Positions 1 to 11,600 of a stretch of DNA of 64,000 nucleotides are shown piece by piece (the stretch's first letter is position 1; every line of letters starts with the position of its first letter). The DNA comes from a virus. The DNA lies in IMG/VR virus record IMGVR_UViG_3300033148_000573, positions 21,061-85,060 of that record. One strand, 5' to 3'. The position numbers and the translations under genes are program-made. Below the pieces are notes generated by a model. It had not been told where the DNA came from, did not search any database, and saw nothing but the letters and a program-made list of their open reading frames with translations.

Positions 1-3000
1 CTTTGATATACATAATTAGAATTAGCATAAAATGCTTCTTCATTTCCGGTTGCTTTAGCCATTGTATATTTGAAACCTCCAACAAAAATCATTTCAAAAG
101 CTTCAGACATTTCACTTACTGATCTTGATGCAGCAATAGGTGAGTTAAACATTTGCTCTACCTGTTCAAACCCTGCAAAAGAAGGCATGAATAAAACAAG
201 TTCCTTATATACTCTATCTGCTTGATATCTTGTTAAATTTTTAAATCTCTTTTCAGTATCACTATCATCATCATCACCAGATAATAAATCATCAAATAGC
301 AAAGAAATAAACATAACACTAAACATGATACCTAAATCACCCATACTTCTATAGAAACCAAATAGTCTATTCTTAGCTCTTTGATCTATGTTACCCCCTC
401 CACCATAATCTCTTGCTTCTCCAAACTTTTCACTAGTATATGCTCTGACTTGTTGGTTTAGGTATTCTTTACCCATTGTTCTAAAGTTCATATTACCTTG
501 AGCCAACTCTTTTCTTGCAAAATTTAAGAATGATAAAGCAGATCTATATCTACCTTCCATCCATCCTAGATTTTCATCAAAGTATTCTCTTTGATACCTT
601 GCTCTAATTGCTGGAGCCAACCACTTTTTAAATTGAATAGCTAATGCACCAAGTGTATGTGACTGAAGAACAATTCTATCTTCCTTGGCATAGTTACCAT
701 GAATTTGTTTGTTAACTTCTCTAATCTCATTTCTAATTTCATATCTTATATCATCATTATAAGCTACTTCTTGTCCATTTCTTTTGATTACTATATCAAA
801 ACCATCTTTAATTTTATTCTTATGTGTTTTTGTATCGTATTCAAATGCATCATAAAATGACAGCTCTTCTCCTGTTTTACTATTTCTAATCATAGTGTCC
901 ATAAGTATAGCCATACCCACTTTGGTCTGTGAATTATATTCAGCAGCATCTTGCATCACGTAACCCCACTCAGTTGCTCTATCAAACCAACTCTTACCAT
1001 CTTCAGTAGCTCTACTTTGTTCACGTATATCAGACATACTATCCATCATTCTGAACATATCAACAAAAGCTTCATACTTACTATTAGGTAATTTTTTATC
1101 ATAGTCAGCTTTAGCTAATCCTGGTATAACACCTAATGTTACTACGTCAAGTAAATCTTCTGCACCACCATGTGCTGTTCTATTGACTAATCCTGGAATA
1201 GCTCTCTTATTAAATTCCCAGGTTGCTCTTTTAAATGCCTTTTGACTATAAAATCTACCACCAATAGATTCAATATTGTTATTTATTCTACCAATCAAGT
1301 AGTTATTAAAGTTACCAAATGGGTTAAACGCTACATATGATAAAGAAGACAACTGAATAAGACCATCTGCAATTTTATCTACAGCACCCTTAGTAATGTT
1401 TTCATTTTCATAATGAATCATAGACATAAACTTCTTTGCTCTACGTACTACATTTTTTTCTTGAGTACTTGTATTAGCTTTAGTACCTAAATTATCTACA
1501 ACTTTATCTTTTACTTTTGCTACTAGATTTAATCTCAATCCAGGAGCAGGAGTATATGTTCTGTTTTCAATTACCTTAACAAAAGCTTTTAAGGTATCAT
1601 CTACAGCGCCCATTGTTTCATAGTTTTGAGCCATTGCACTAAACTTAAGTAAACTAGATGCCATATCTGTGCTAATCTGTCCTCTACTTGGTGTTGCTCT
1701 GAGCCTTACCATTTTACCATTTAATACAGCTATTTGCTTTTTATACTGTTGATCTTGGATTTCATTCTTTTTATACTTTGATTTAAGAAGATCAATTTCT
1801 TTTTGTAAATCAGCCATATCAGTATCAAGCTTAGGTCTACCGGTATAGTAGATAGGCATTTGATCAATAATATAACCCTCATTATCTAGTATAACATTTT
1901 TTTGAGTAGAGGTTTGTTGAAACATATTCCAAGCCCTACTCTCTGTCATACTAGCATATAGCTTGGTAAACAAAGTTCCTTTCTCTTTTACATCAGACAT
2001 CAATCTATTCTGTACTAAAGGAACTCTACCCAACATTTGTGCACTTTGCCCAATAGGTATTTTCTTAAGCAAGTCATTCTCATACATATCTATGTATAAT
2101 TGATAAAACTCCCTTTGGGCTACAGATTTTGCGTCAGTACCGCTCATTATGGCATCATACTTGGCGTTTCTCATATTACGTCCATCAAGGGTAGTTTCTA
2201 GTATTTGTCTATACTCTGCTTTAGGCACCATCATATCTTGACGGTCTTCTATAATTTGTCCTGTTGCCTCTCCCTTTATTCTTACAGCTCTGGTATATTC
2301 AACCGGCTGATAATATTTTGCAACATAAGCTGCATAGTCTGCATCTGAAATATTTTTTTTCTTTTCCCAACTTCCTCTTTGATTAGTTTCAGCACCGGGT
2401 CTCCACACTTCATATTTATTTCTGATATCAATAAACTCTTGGGTGTACTTGTGATACATACCTGAAGGACGTAATGTACCATCATCTCTTTTTTGCTCAG
2501 CCATATAAAAATCTCCATATGCTTTCTTTTTAGCAGCTAGATCTTTATTGTATTCTATATCTTCCTGACTTGCTGTTTCTAAATCATAAACAGGTCTGTA
2601 TTGATATGGTGTACCTTCATTATCATAAAGTTGACTTCTGAGTTCATTTTGTATAGCCCAATATTGTTCTCCTATTTTTGTTACATATCTACCATTAAAA
2701 GTACCGTCTGCATCATACTCTAACATGAATTTATATAACTCGTCAAGTTTTAATTCAGGTGATAACTTTGCAAGCTTTTGTCCAGCCGTTCTTATAAGGT
2801 TTTCTCTTTGAGCCACAAGATCTAATAGCTTTTGATTTTGGGCTTTTCTTATTTTATCCATTGTAGCCAATAGTACATCTGGAGATGTTGCCATATCTTT
2901 AGTTTGATATTCAGTGTCACTGATATCTGCAGCTTTTTCCATCAAAAGCTCTAAGTCTTTTTCAGTATATAAACTATTTTCACCACCAAAATCTCTATTT

Positions 3001-5660
3001 GATTTTAGCCTCACCATTTCTTTAACATAGTCTTTTAGTGCTTCACCTACTATTCCTCCTGTGTCAGTGCCAGCACCACTAAGTAAATTAAGTTGTTGTT
3101 GTAATGATAAAATTAAATTCTTTTGAGTATTATTTAAACCTTTTAAATCTTTAAGTATAAAAAGCCCTTCAAACGTTTTCATATACTTATCAAAGTTTAA
3201 AACATAAGAAACATATTCAGGAGAATTTATATTCTTAGGATTTTCTACATAAGCTCTAAAATCTTTTATTTGAGATAAAGCATCAAGCAAAACTTCAGAC
3301 AAAGCTTTTGATTGGCCTTTAACACTACCAGCCATAGCTAAGTTTATATATGCTATTGTTTTAGATATTTGATCAATTTCATTTTCTTTTGTTGATTCCA
3401 TATATATATTAGACTTCAACAAAGGAATCATATCCCTTTTCTCAATAAGTGCTTTCTGATATGTATCTAGTAAACCAGCTGCAGCATTATATTCATCATA
3501 GTTTTCTGCTGCTTTTTTATCATCTTCAGTTGTTTCCTCTTTCTGGTCTTTACCATTCCATATTTTATTGTATGAACCTTCTTGATCTTTTTCTAATCTA
3601 CTTTTTTGATAGGAGTTTCTTACTTCTGGTACAAGAGCATCTACTAAATTAAGATTTTGACTTACAGGATGAGGGACCCATCTATCAAATTCAATTGATC
3701 CATCAAACACTTGATCAGATCCTGTTCCTTCTATACCAACTTTAAAGTGTATTGTAGAGGTGGCCCATTCATCATAAGATACTTCATACCCCATATTTTC
3801 AGCCATTCTTCTATATACATTAACTTGTAAGTTATGCTGTTGCTCTGTTGATAATTCTTTTGCTAATCCTTGTTGATATAACACTGAGTCTTGTTCTAAG
3901 GCGTAAAATCTTTCTTTATATTGATTTCCTATACGCTTTCCTTTTTTATCATTTAAAGCTACCTCTTTACTTAACTCATTTTTTGTAGTCTTAAGATCCA
4001 TGATGTTAATTCTACCATGTTGATCTATAATAAATACATCTGCAGTACCGGCCATCTTAGAAGCTTCATCAAACAAAACAACTTGAGATAACACAATTGC
4101 ACCTTTCATTTTTAAACTATCCATAATACTAGCAAGAGTATCAAAAGTATCTTTAGCTTTATCTTTAGATATGTTATTTGTCTCTAGTGCAGCATATGCA
4201 TCTTCAAAAGAAAGATTAGCAATAACACCATCTAATAGTGTGTCAACCTCATTACCAATATCCAAGTTAATCTTATGAGCAACTTGTTTATCTGGTGAAA
4301 GTTTTCCTTTTATAGCTGTGGTTACTGATGTATATACTTTATCAGAATCATTAGAATTTATATATGTATGATCTTCTTTATTAAGTGTTACAATTGAATC
4401 TCCAGCAGCTGCATCTTTTACTGACGCTGACAGAGAATCAACAAGACCAGAGTTTTCACTCTGTGCTACATTAAATAGCTGCATTATAATAGGCTTCTGC
4501 GTATCATTAGCTCTTTCTAGTGCATCTTTGATTTGTATTTCTTTAGATGGTGATAAACTATATCTTAATTTACCGTCAACTCTTTTTTCTAGTTTAAACT
4601 GAATACCTTCCGTATTAAGTAGTTTAGCAATATCACTTAGACTTGTACCCGGTTTAATAGCAGATACAGGTAACTCTCTACCAGTAATATATTTATTAAG
4701 GTTTTCAATTACTCCTTTAAACCACTCAAGAAGTTCTTTAACTTTTGCTAGGAATCCTTTTGTAGGTGTTGTTTCATATTCTTTTTTGAAGTGTCTTGAT
4801 AATGCTTGTGTTACAATTTCAAGATCTCTTTCTGTATCTGTAAAATTTCTTGTACTACTATTGTAAGCATCTTCAATTTCTGCTGATAGTTCTGGAAAAT
4901 TATTTACTGCTTCATCAAGAAGTGAGTTAAATAATTCTTCATTCTCCATCTTTACTGCATCTATAAAAGGATGCAACATTTCTTCAATTGCTATTTCATC
5001 TGTGACCCTACCTTTTATTAAGTAAGCTACACCATCCATATAAAAAGAATTTATCTCATTAAAAGGAACGTTATTGGTTTTAGTTTTTGGTAATGATTCA
5101 TACATTACTCTTGCTTGTGCAACAGATAACATTTTAACTTGTATCTGTGGAAACATTCTTTTAAGATGCATAACAACCGCTCTTGATCTATTGGTGTCCC
5201 ATGATCTTGAACTTTCAAGTATATCTCTAGCAGAGAACATATTATTGTTAGGTTCAATCTTATAGCTTTTTGGCGTTCTTGTTACTGTAAATGAATCTTT
5301 TGGTATGTTATTAATTTCTAAGTATCTGTAAAACCTTTTTAGATTACTTTGTAAAAAAGCTTCATCATATGATAATGTCTGAGGATTTGAATTATTAATT
5401 AAAAACTGCCCTGCTAAATTGCTACCTATTCTTTCTCTTCTTAAATTATTGAGCACGCTTTCTCCAAATGCTTTTCTTTTTAATGAGAATGCAATATCTT
5501 GGTCTTTAACCATAGTCTGAGCTTGGACAACACTAGGAAACGCATCAGAATCATTAACACGTTGCCAGTCACTAATAACTTTAGATGTTTTGATATCAGT
5601 ACCATATTCATCCTTTAATGCTTGGTATCCCGGATCATTTCTATTATAACATTTAGCCAT
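1..5660 (-). CDS. Giant virion/cargo-type protein, C-terminally cut by window edge: degenerate zincin site plus PD-(D/E)XK nuclease motif
   Basis: An uninterrupted reading frame starts at 5660 (MAKCYN...) and is still open at the left edge, giving at least 1886 residues. Around residues 226-230 it has EEMLH in a context (predicted strand, then a helix with HPF) that resembles the HExxH helix of zincins, but the first His is Glu, so the site looks inactive. At about residues 400-560 there is a PD-(D/E)XK nuclease pattern: a YTSVTT start, then Asp541 in GTADV, and Asp555-Leu-Lys557 in the motif IMDLKTTK. The rest is long and helical with many charged stretches. It is directly downstream of the 4607-aa RNA polymerase polyprotein (15-bp gap), so the two are probably co-transcribed. 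crAss-like phages are known to have chains of such giant proteins. The nuclease role is inferred from motifs; whether it acts in the virion or in the cell is unknown. Confidence 0.8.
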   Translation of the reverse strand, partial: MAKCYNRNDPGYQALKDEYGTDIKTSKVISDWQRVNDSDAFPSVVQAQTMVKDQDIAFSLKRKAFGESVLNNLRRERIGSNLAGQFLINNSNPQTLSYDEAFLQSNLKRFYRYLEINNIPKDSFTVTRTPKSYKIEPNNNMFSARDILESSRSWDTNRSRAVVMHLKRMFPQIQVKMLSVAQARVMYESLPKTKTNNVPFNEINSFYMDGVAYLIKGRVTDEIAIEEMLHPFIDAVKMENEELFNSLLDEAVNNFPELSAEIEDAYNSSTRNFTDTERDLEIVTQALSRHFKKEYETTPTKGFLAKVKELLEWFKGVIENLNKYITGRELPVSAIKPGTSLSDIAKLLNTEGIQFKLEKRVDGKLRYSLSPSKEIQIKDALERANDTQKPIIMQLFNVAQSENSGLVDSLSASVKDAAAGDSIVTLNKEDHTYINSNDSDKVYTSVTTAIKGKLSPDKQVAHKINLDIGNEVDTLLDGVIANLSFEDAYAALETNNISKDKAKDTFDTLASIMDSLKMKGAIVLSQVVLFDEASKMAGTADVFIIDQHGRINIMDLKTTKNELSKEVALNDKKGKRIGNQYKERFYALEQDSVLYQQGLAKELSTEQQHNLQVNVYRRMAENMGYEVSYDEWATSTIHFKVGIEGTGSDQVFDGSIEFDRWVPHPVSQNLNLVDALVPEVRNSYQKSRLEKDQEGSYNKIWNGKDQKEETTEDDKKAAENYDEYNAAAGLLDTYQKALIEKRDMIPLLKSNIYMESTKENEIDQISKTIAYINLAMAGSVKGQSKALSEVLLDALSQIKDFRAYVENPKNINSPEYVSYVLNFDKYMKTFEGLFILKDLKGLNNTQKNLILSLQQQLNLLSGAGTDTGGIVGEALKDYVKEMVRLKSNRDFGGENSLYTEKDLELLMEKAADISDTEYQTKDMATSPDVLLATMDKIRKAQNQKLLDLVAQRENLIRTAGQKLAKLSPELKLDELYKFMLEYDADGTFNGRYVTKIGEQYWAIQNELRSQLYDNEGTPYQYRPVYDLETASQEDIEYNKDLAAKKKAYGDFYMAEQKRDDGTLRPSGMYHKYTQEFIDIRNKYEVWRPGAETNQRGSWEKKKNISDADYAAYVAKYYQPVEYTRAVRIKGEATGQIIEDRQDMMVPKAEYRQILETTLDGRNMRNAKYDAIMSGTDAKSVAQREFYQLYIDMYENDLLKKIPIGQSAQMLGRVPLVQNRLMSDVKEKGTLFTKLYASMTESRAWNMFQQTSTQKNVILDNEGYIIDQMPIYYTGRPKLDTDMADLQKEIDLLKSKYKKNEIQDQQYKKQIAVLNGKMVRLRATPSRGQISTDMASSLLKFSAMAQNYETMGAVDDTLKAFVKVIENRTYTPAPGLRLNLVAKVKDKVVDNLGTKANTSTQEKNVVRRAKKFMSMIHYENENITKGAVDKIADGLIQLSSLSYVAFNPFGNFNNYLIGRINNNIESIGGRFYSQKAFKRATWEFNKRAIPGLVNRTAHGGAEDLLDVVTLGVIPGLAKADYDKKLPNSKYEAFVDMFRMMDSMSDIREQSRATEDGKSWFDRATEWGYVMQDAAEYNSQTKVGMAILMDTMIRNSKTGEELSFYDAFEYDTKTHKNKIKDGFDIVIKRNGQEVAYNDDIRYEIRNEIREVNKQIHGNYAKEDRIVLQSHTLGALAIQFKKWLAPAIRARYQREYFDENLGWMEGRYRSALSFLNFARKELAQGNMNFRTMGKEYLNQQVRAYTSEKFGEARDYGGGGNIDQRAKNRLFGFYRSMGDLGIMFSVMFISLLFDDLLSGDDDDSDTEKRFKNLTRYQADRVYKELVLFMPSFAGFEQVEQMFNSPIAASRSVSEMSEAFEMIFVGGFKYTMAKATGNEEAFYANSNYVYQ

Positions 5661-5675
5661 TTGATTATTGTTTAA

Positions 5676-8600
5676 TTATATAAGACATTTAAGTCTCTCA
5701 ATTATTTCTTGTTCTCCCTCTTCTGTTTGTGAAAATAAATCACCGTATAAAGCTATTGCATCATCAAGTGTTTTTATATTTTCTCCAGAAAGCTTTTCTA
5801 AAGCAGCACTATTACCTTCTACATTTGCATCCCACCATTCTACTAAACTTGAAGCTTCTGAAATTTCTTCTGAAGCAAAAAGATCAAGTTCTAGTTGTTC
5901 TTGCTCTTGTTGTTCAAGTTCTGTAGCTTCTGGAATGCTCATATCAGTATCTTCTATAATAGCATTTCCTGTCTCATCAAATATAGCACTATCTGTGTTA
6001 GCAGACAACTCAGCCATTATTTTTGCCATATCAGATATATTTGTTTCTGCTGCATCTATATCTGCTTTAACTGTTACAGAATCTGTAGTTTGATTAACTA
6101 TTGCTGAGTCAGAGTTTAATACTTCATTAACTTCTAGTATAGCTCCAAGATTAGTATCAACAGGATACTCAACCTCACTAGTTTGTTGTGCTGGTTGTTC
6201 TAGTTGTGCAGCTCTATCTTGAGGTAAACTATTTTGTGTAGTTCCTTTGCCTACATTTCTTGCTTGATCATATGTAAGTCTAGGTCCTCCTACAAAACCA
6301 CCACCAAATTGTTGATTAGAACCCATAGAAGGAACTTCTAAGTATTCAGTTACCTTTGCATTAGGATTATCTTTAGCAAGCAATCTAAACAAAACATAGA
6401 AATCTCTACCTTGTCTTTCAACTTTAACCCTTACAAACTCTTTTGCATTTACATGTTCAAAACTCTCAGAAGTAATAGTAAACTTATTAGGTCTAGAAAC
6501 TGGGTCAAAAGTAAAGCCTTCATCAAGACTAGAAGCATCATAAGTGACAAGCAATGGTCCTACAACATTAGATTGTAAGTATCCATATTTAAAATCTTTC
6601 ATCACTTCTTCTTTAGAGATACCAAAGACACTTTCAAATTCTACTTGTCCTTTAAGTGCAGCTTCTACAGAACCAACATTCTTAAGATATTTATTCATAA
6701 TAAAAGGACTCATTGCACTCATAAGACTTCCATACTTAAGCTGCAATCCATCTTTAACCATCATGTAATGCAGAATGTCTTCAGCTATTTCTCTTGTCTC
6801 AAGTGAACCATATAGTTTTGCAAAGGATGTTTGTAAATCAAGTTTATTAGATGCATTAAGTCTTCTCCATGTATCCGCTTTTACTAAATTCATTCCTGTG
6901 TTATTACCCTGAGTTCCGGCATATTGAGTACCTACAAAATTATCTAAGAAGTAATTAGGCTCTGCACCTTGTTCAGCTCTTAGCAATTGTAAATCTTCAA
7001 TTTTTTTAATCAATGATAAGTTAGTTGTACCTACAGGACCAGGATAAAGCAATGTGTTTTCTACAGAAGAATTACCAGAGCTATTATTAAGAAGATGTTG
7101 GTATGACTTAATTGTTAAATAAGATAATAGATCTTGTTCAATACCATTTTTTGCTACATTATCAAAACCTCTTGAGTCAACATTCATTTGATTATAAGTA
7201 GGCTCTAGTATATCATTAAAGTCCTGACTCATAGTTAAAATAGTGTTAGGTAAAAGATCATTATGTATTTGACCAAATATTTCTAAATAAGTACTCTGCC
7301 AAGTTTTGCTATTCTTACCATAAATAGGTCTGATATTCATAGGTGCTTCCTTATCAAACAAACTAGTAATTGTCTCAATAGCATCTTTCATTTCTGGTAT
7401 TGAACTAGGTAGACCTTGAGTAAGACTTGTTACTTTATTTATTTTACCTGTAAAGTTTTTAATGTTATTAAGTCTTTCAAATAAAAATAGTATTTGAAGT
7501 CTTTCATTATTAGTTAAATCTTCAGTGCTGTCTACAGCTGTCTCTAAAAACTCATCTGATAGTTTTACAAATGGTGGTTTATTGCCACCTTCTTTTTCCT
7601 TAGCAACTAATGAGGCTAAAGATCCAATACGTTTTGTTAAAAGAGTATCTAAACCTGCATCAAATTTGTCCTCTTTATTTAAAGCTTGATCATACAAGTC
7701 TCTTATTTCAGCAGAATTTACTAATAAAATTGAAGTTCTTAGTGGGATCCCCAATGAAACCATATTACCAACTAAACCAACAGCATGAATATTAAGTCCA
7801 AACTTTGCTATTAAACGTTCTTTAGCATTATCAGTTTCCATTGTTACTAGAGTAGAAATAATATCTTGTATTCTTTCACCATTTATTTTGTCTTTAGTAA
7901 ACCCATCATATGTATTATTATTAAATTTTATAGGTCTAGCTAATTTAATATTGTACTCACGCAATAAACTTAAAGCTAAATTAGGTTTAACAATAGCACC
8001 AATTGCAGCTCCTTTGTTTGCTTCAAAGGCTTTTATCATTCCATGAAGTGTGTCAATATCTACATCAGAATCCTTTCTGCTTGCAAATAATTCTATACCC
8101 TCAACATTAGAAAGCTCATCAAATAAATCCTCTAATATTTTTAAGTCAGCTGCTTGATAAGCAATAGGTAAATCAGACTTACCTTCACCAGCATCTTGAT
8201 CAATAGTCTTTAGTGTTTCACCTGTTACACCAGTATTACCTGCTAATACATATCTATAATCTAAAATGTTATTGTTTAAAACCGCCTCATTAGGTGATCC
8301 AAACTTTTTAGAATATTCTTCAAATTGTTTTTTAGTAACAGGAAGACCCAATATTAACATTGCTCTAAGAGCTTCTTCTGATATACTGTTTACACCTTGT
8401 TTATCTGTAACTCTATTTTGTTCAGAATCACTCAAAGAGTTTTCCCTTCTAATAGCCAAGGTTTCCTCCTTGTATAAAGAAGATGATGTACTATAAATAT
8501 TATTAGGTTCAGAAGCTTTTTGATTCATGTACTTTATATACTCAAAATAAGAATTACCAGAACCGTAAGCTTTAAATTCTTTATTGCTATCTAAATAGTA

Positions 8601-11600
8601 CTCTTTTGCCAATGCATATACTTTATCAATATCAAAATCCGCTCCTGATATTTCTACAAGTTCTTTTGGAAATATAGCTGTTGAACCATAATATACAGGC
8701 ATAAAATCAACAACTCTTATGTTTACAGCTGAATGTTTATCTTGTGTTGGTATACGTACTCCAAACAACTTGGCTACTGCATCTGGTATTGAAGCATTTG
8801 AATTTTCTTGAATTAACTCCATTACATTTCTATCCATAGGAGGCATAATAGTTTCACTATATCTTACTCCTGTAGGCTCCCCATTTACAACATCATCATT
8901 TTGGTATTCCATAACCCCTGTTCTAAGAACATCAAGAACAAGAATGCCATCATGTTTACCATCAACAAGATCATTTATATTTTCTAGGCTCTCTCCATTA
9001 TAAGAACTTTCTCTTACAATCTCAGATCTAATAGGCATACCGTTTTTCATTTCATATACACGTCTGTAAACCTTATGACCAAATGAAGATAGTAATGCAA
9101 CTGAAGTACCAGGTACTTTTTCTCTTAGTGTGCCTTTGCTAAAATAAGTCAAGAAAAGTTGTTCAAACTTTTTAGCTGTTACCGGACTGTTTAAATTATA
9201 CTTTTGAACACCATCTTCAACTCCAAAGAACTCAAGTAAGTTTGATGCAGCTCCTGAAGCCATAAGACCTTTTTGTGCTTCTAATAAAAATGCAGCAAGA
9301 TTTGGGGTAATGGCTCCTTTTTCTTTTGATAATTCTAACTCATCAAGTGCCGTGTCAAAACTAAATACTAAATTTCTTTTGTTTTTGTATTTTAAAGTTA
9401 CTCTTTCTCCTACTGCTTTGTTGTATGCGTCTCTTACTTTTCCTACAGTATTTAACTCAGGGCTTCCTTCTATAGTAATTTCTACATCATCACTTTGTTC
9501 AGAAGTTATAAGCTCCTTGATTTGGTTCATATCAGTTACTATAATCTTGTTAGAAGGGTTTACAACTTGAAGACCCAAGTAAGATGTGTCTAAATTAATA
9601 GATTGCAAATCTTGTGTTGTATCAAATACATTTGACTCAAGTAAATTAATCCCCTGTTTTAGCATTTTTATTGCTGAAACTGGAGCCGCCATTGCAAAGT
9701 TTTTATTTGCTTCTTCATTAGCTTCCATTTGTTCACGTAAATAATGAAGCTGTTGCATGTTAGGTTTAGCCTCCCACGTACCTGTTTTTTGATTATAGTT
9801 GGATGTATACTCTTTTGTTAAAACGGTAACTGACATTTTTAAAGCAGTTTTACCATCCATATATACAAACTTCTTAGAGTTTATAAAGTCCTGTTGCTTT
9901 GCTAAATTAATAGAGTTTTCAGCAGAACCCCATGCTCTATCAGCATTTATAGACTCACCCTTATCAATGCTATCTAGCATACTTGCCATTGCAGGACTTA
10001 ATCTACCAAATGCAAAAGTAGAATATCTTATACCTTTTGTAGTAATATAAACTTGAGCATCTGCTAATTCAATATCATTACCTGTAAAATCAGACTTAGC
10101 TGTTGGATCTTGGAAAGGATATAAATCAAAATTAGTACTAGAATGAGTAATACCTTTATTAAGATCCGTAATTTCACTATAGGCACTATAGTATGCGGCA
10201 TTCTGTAGTTTTGCTCTTTTAACTTTATCAACCATGTCTTTTAAAGATACAGCTTGATCACCAAGCAGTAAATCATTCATTGACTTAGAATTGATATAGT
10301 TGTTAAAAAATATTTGTTTTAAGTTATATGCTGAATCATTTGTAAGATTTAACTTAAGTTGTGATAATTCAACAGCACCTCTAGAAACACCAGATGCAAT
10401 AGTTAATCCGTTTAATACTTGCGTAGAAAGATTATCTTTTGCTTTTAATGATGTAATCACATCATCAAATTCTTTAAAGCTTTGCTCTAAGCTTTTATTA
10501 ACTTCTGATCTAATAGATGCATTTGTTACACCTACAGCTAGTGACACAGCTTGTTTAAAAGAAACCGTCTCTCCTTGTTTAGCTTTATCAATAGCAACTT
10601 GTATTAATGCTTTTTTGGTTGATTCAGAAAGCAATAATCCATTATTAGTAAATTTGAATGCTCTGCCTTTATCAGACCTATCACTTTTTTCATTATTAAA
10701 TCCTTGAATATCACCAGGTGCATTTTCAAATGCTAATGTTTCTTTGCTAATTCTATCAAACTCAGCCTCTATGCTATTTATAAATACATTAATAGCTTCT
10801 GGTGTAAGAACAACATTACCGTTAACTTCAGTAACTGCTTTAATAACAGGCAAACTTGTTAGGTCTCCAGTGTTAGCTGCTTCCATTACTCTTAAAAATA
10901 CAGGAGCCATTGCAACTTGTTGGCCGCCTTTTCCTTCTACAGTTTCAACTCTACCCGTTCTTCTGTTAAAATTAGAAACATAGTTGTTTATAATAGCTAT
11001 AGCAAACTCTTGTGGCGTAAACTCTCCAAAACTTTGTGTTGATTTATTTTTTGATATAGATTCATTTAATATATCTTCAACAGCTTGATCATTTTCAGCG
11101 TTTGTAATTTGCTCTTTAATTTTACTACCAGCAACTCTTATTACTTTTAGTCTATTCTGATCAGATAAGTTTAAAAATGCTTCACTATTAAGCAAATAAT
11201 TATTTGATAAAAAGTCTTCACTTTTTAATTGTTCAATTTTAGATCTGTTATTTAATGACCCAATGCTTTTTAAATGATATGTAGGTAATTGATGAGCATA
11301 TACAATATCACCATTAGGATTTATAAATGTTGATGATCCAATTGTTTCATCAAATGCAGCATTAGAAATACTAAGCTTAGTAAGTCTTGATGCCATACCA
11401 TCCTGTTTAGTGGAATATATATTTGCATTTGTACTAAACCCAGAATATAATTGATCTAATAAATCATTTGTTATTGGTTCCTCTGTATATCCATCTGACA
11501 ATGCTTTTAATTCAGGACTGTTTTTTAAGTCAGCTTCTGTTTTAGATTTAGCAATACTATATGCAATGTAGTTAGGGCTTAATCTAATACCTATTAGATC

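Noticed and set aside
8600-8660. Possibility that DFDID is a chance match
   Set aside because: The wider context SGADFDIDKVYALAKEYY and the location in a giant protein next to tail genes fit crAss-type RNA polymerase well, so it was kept as a call.
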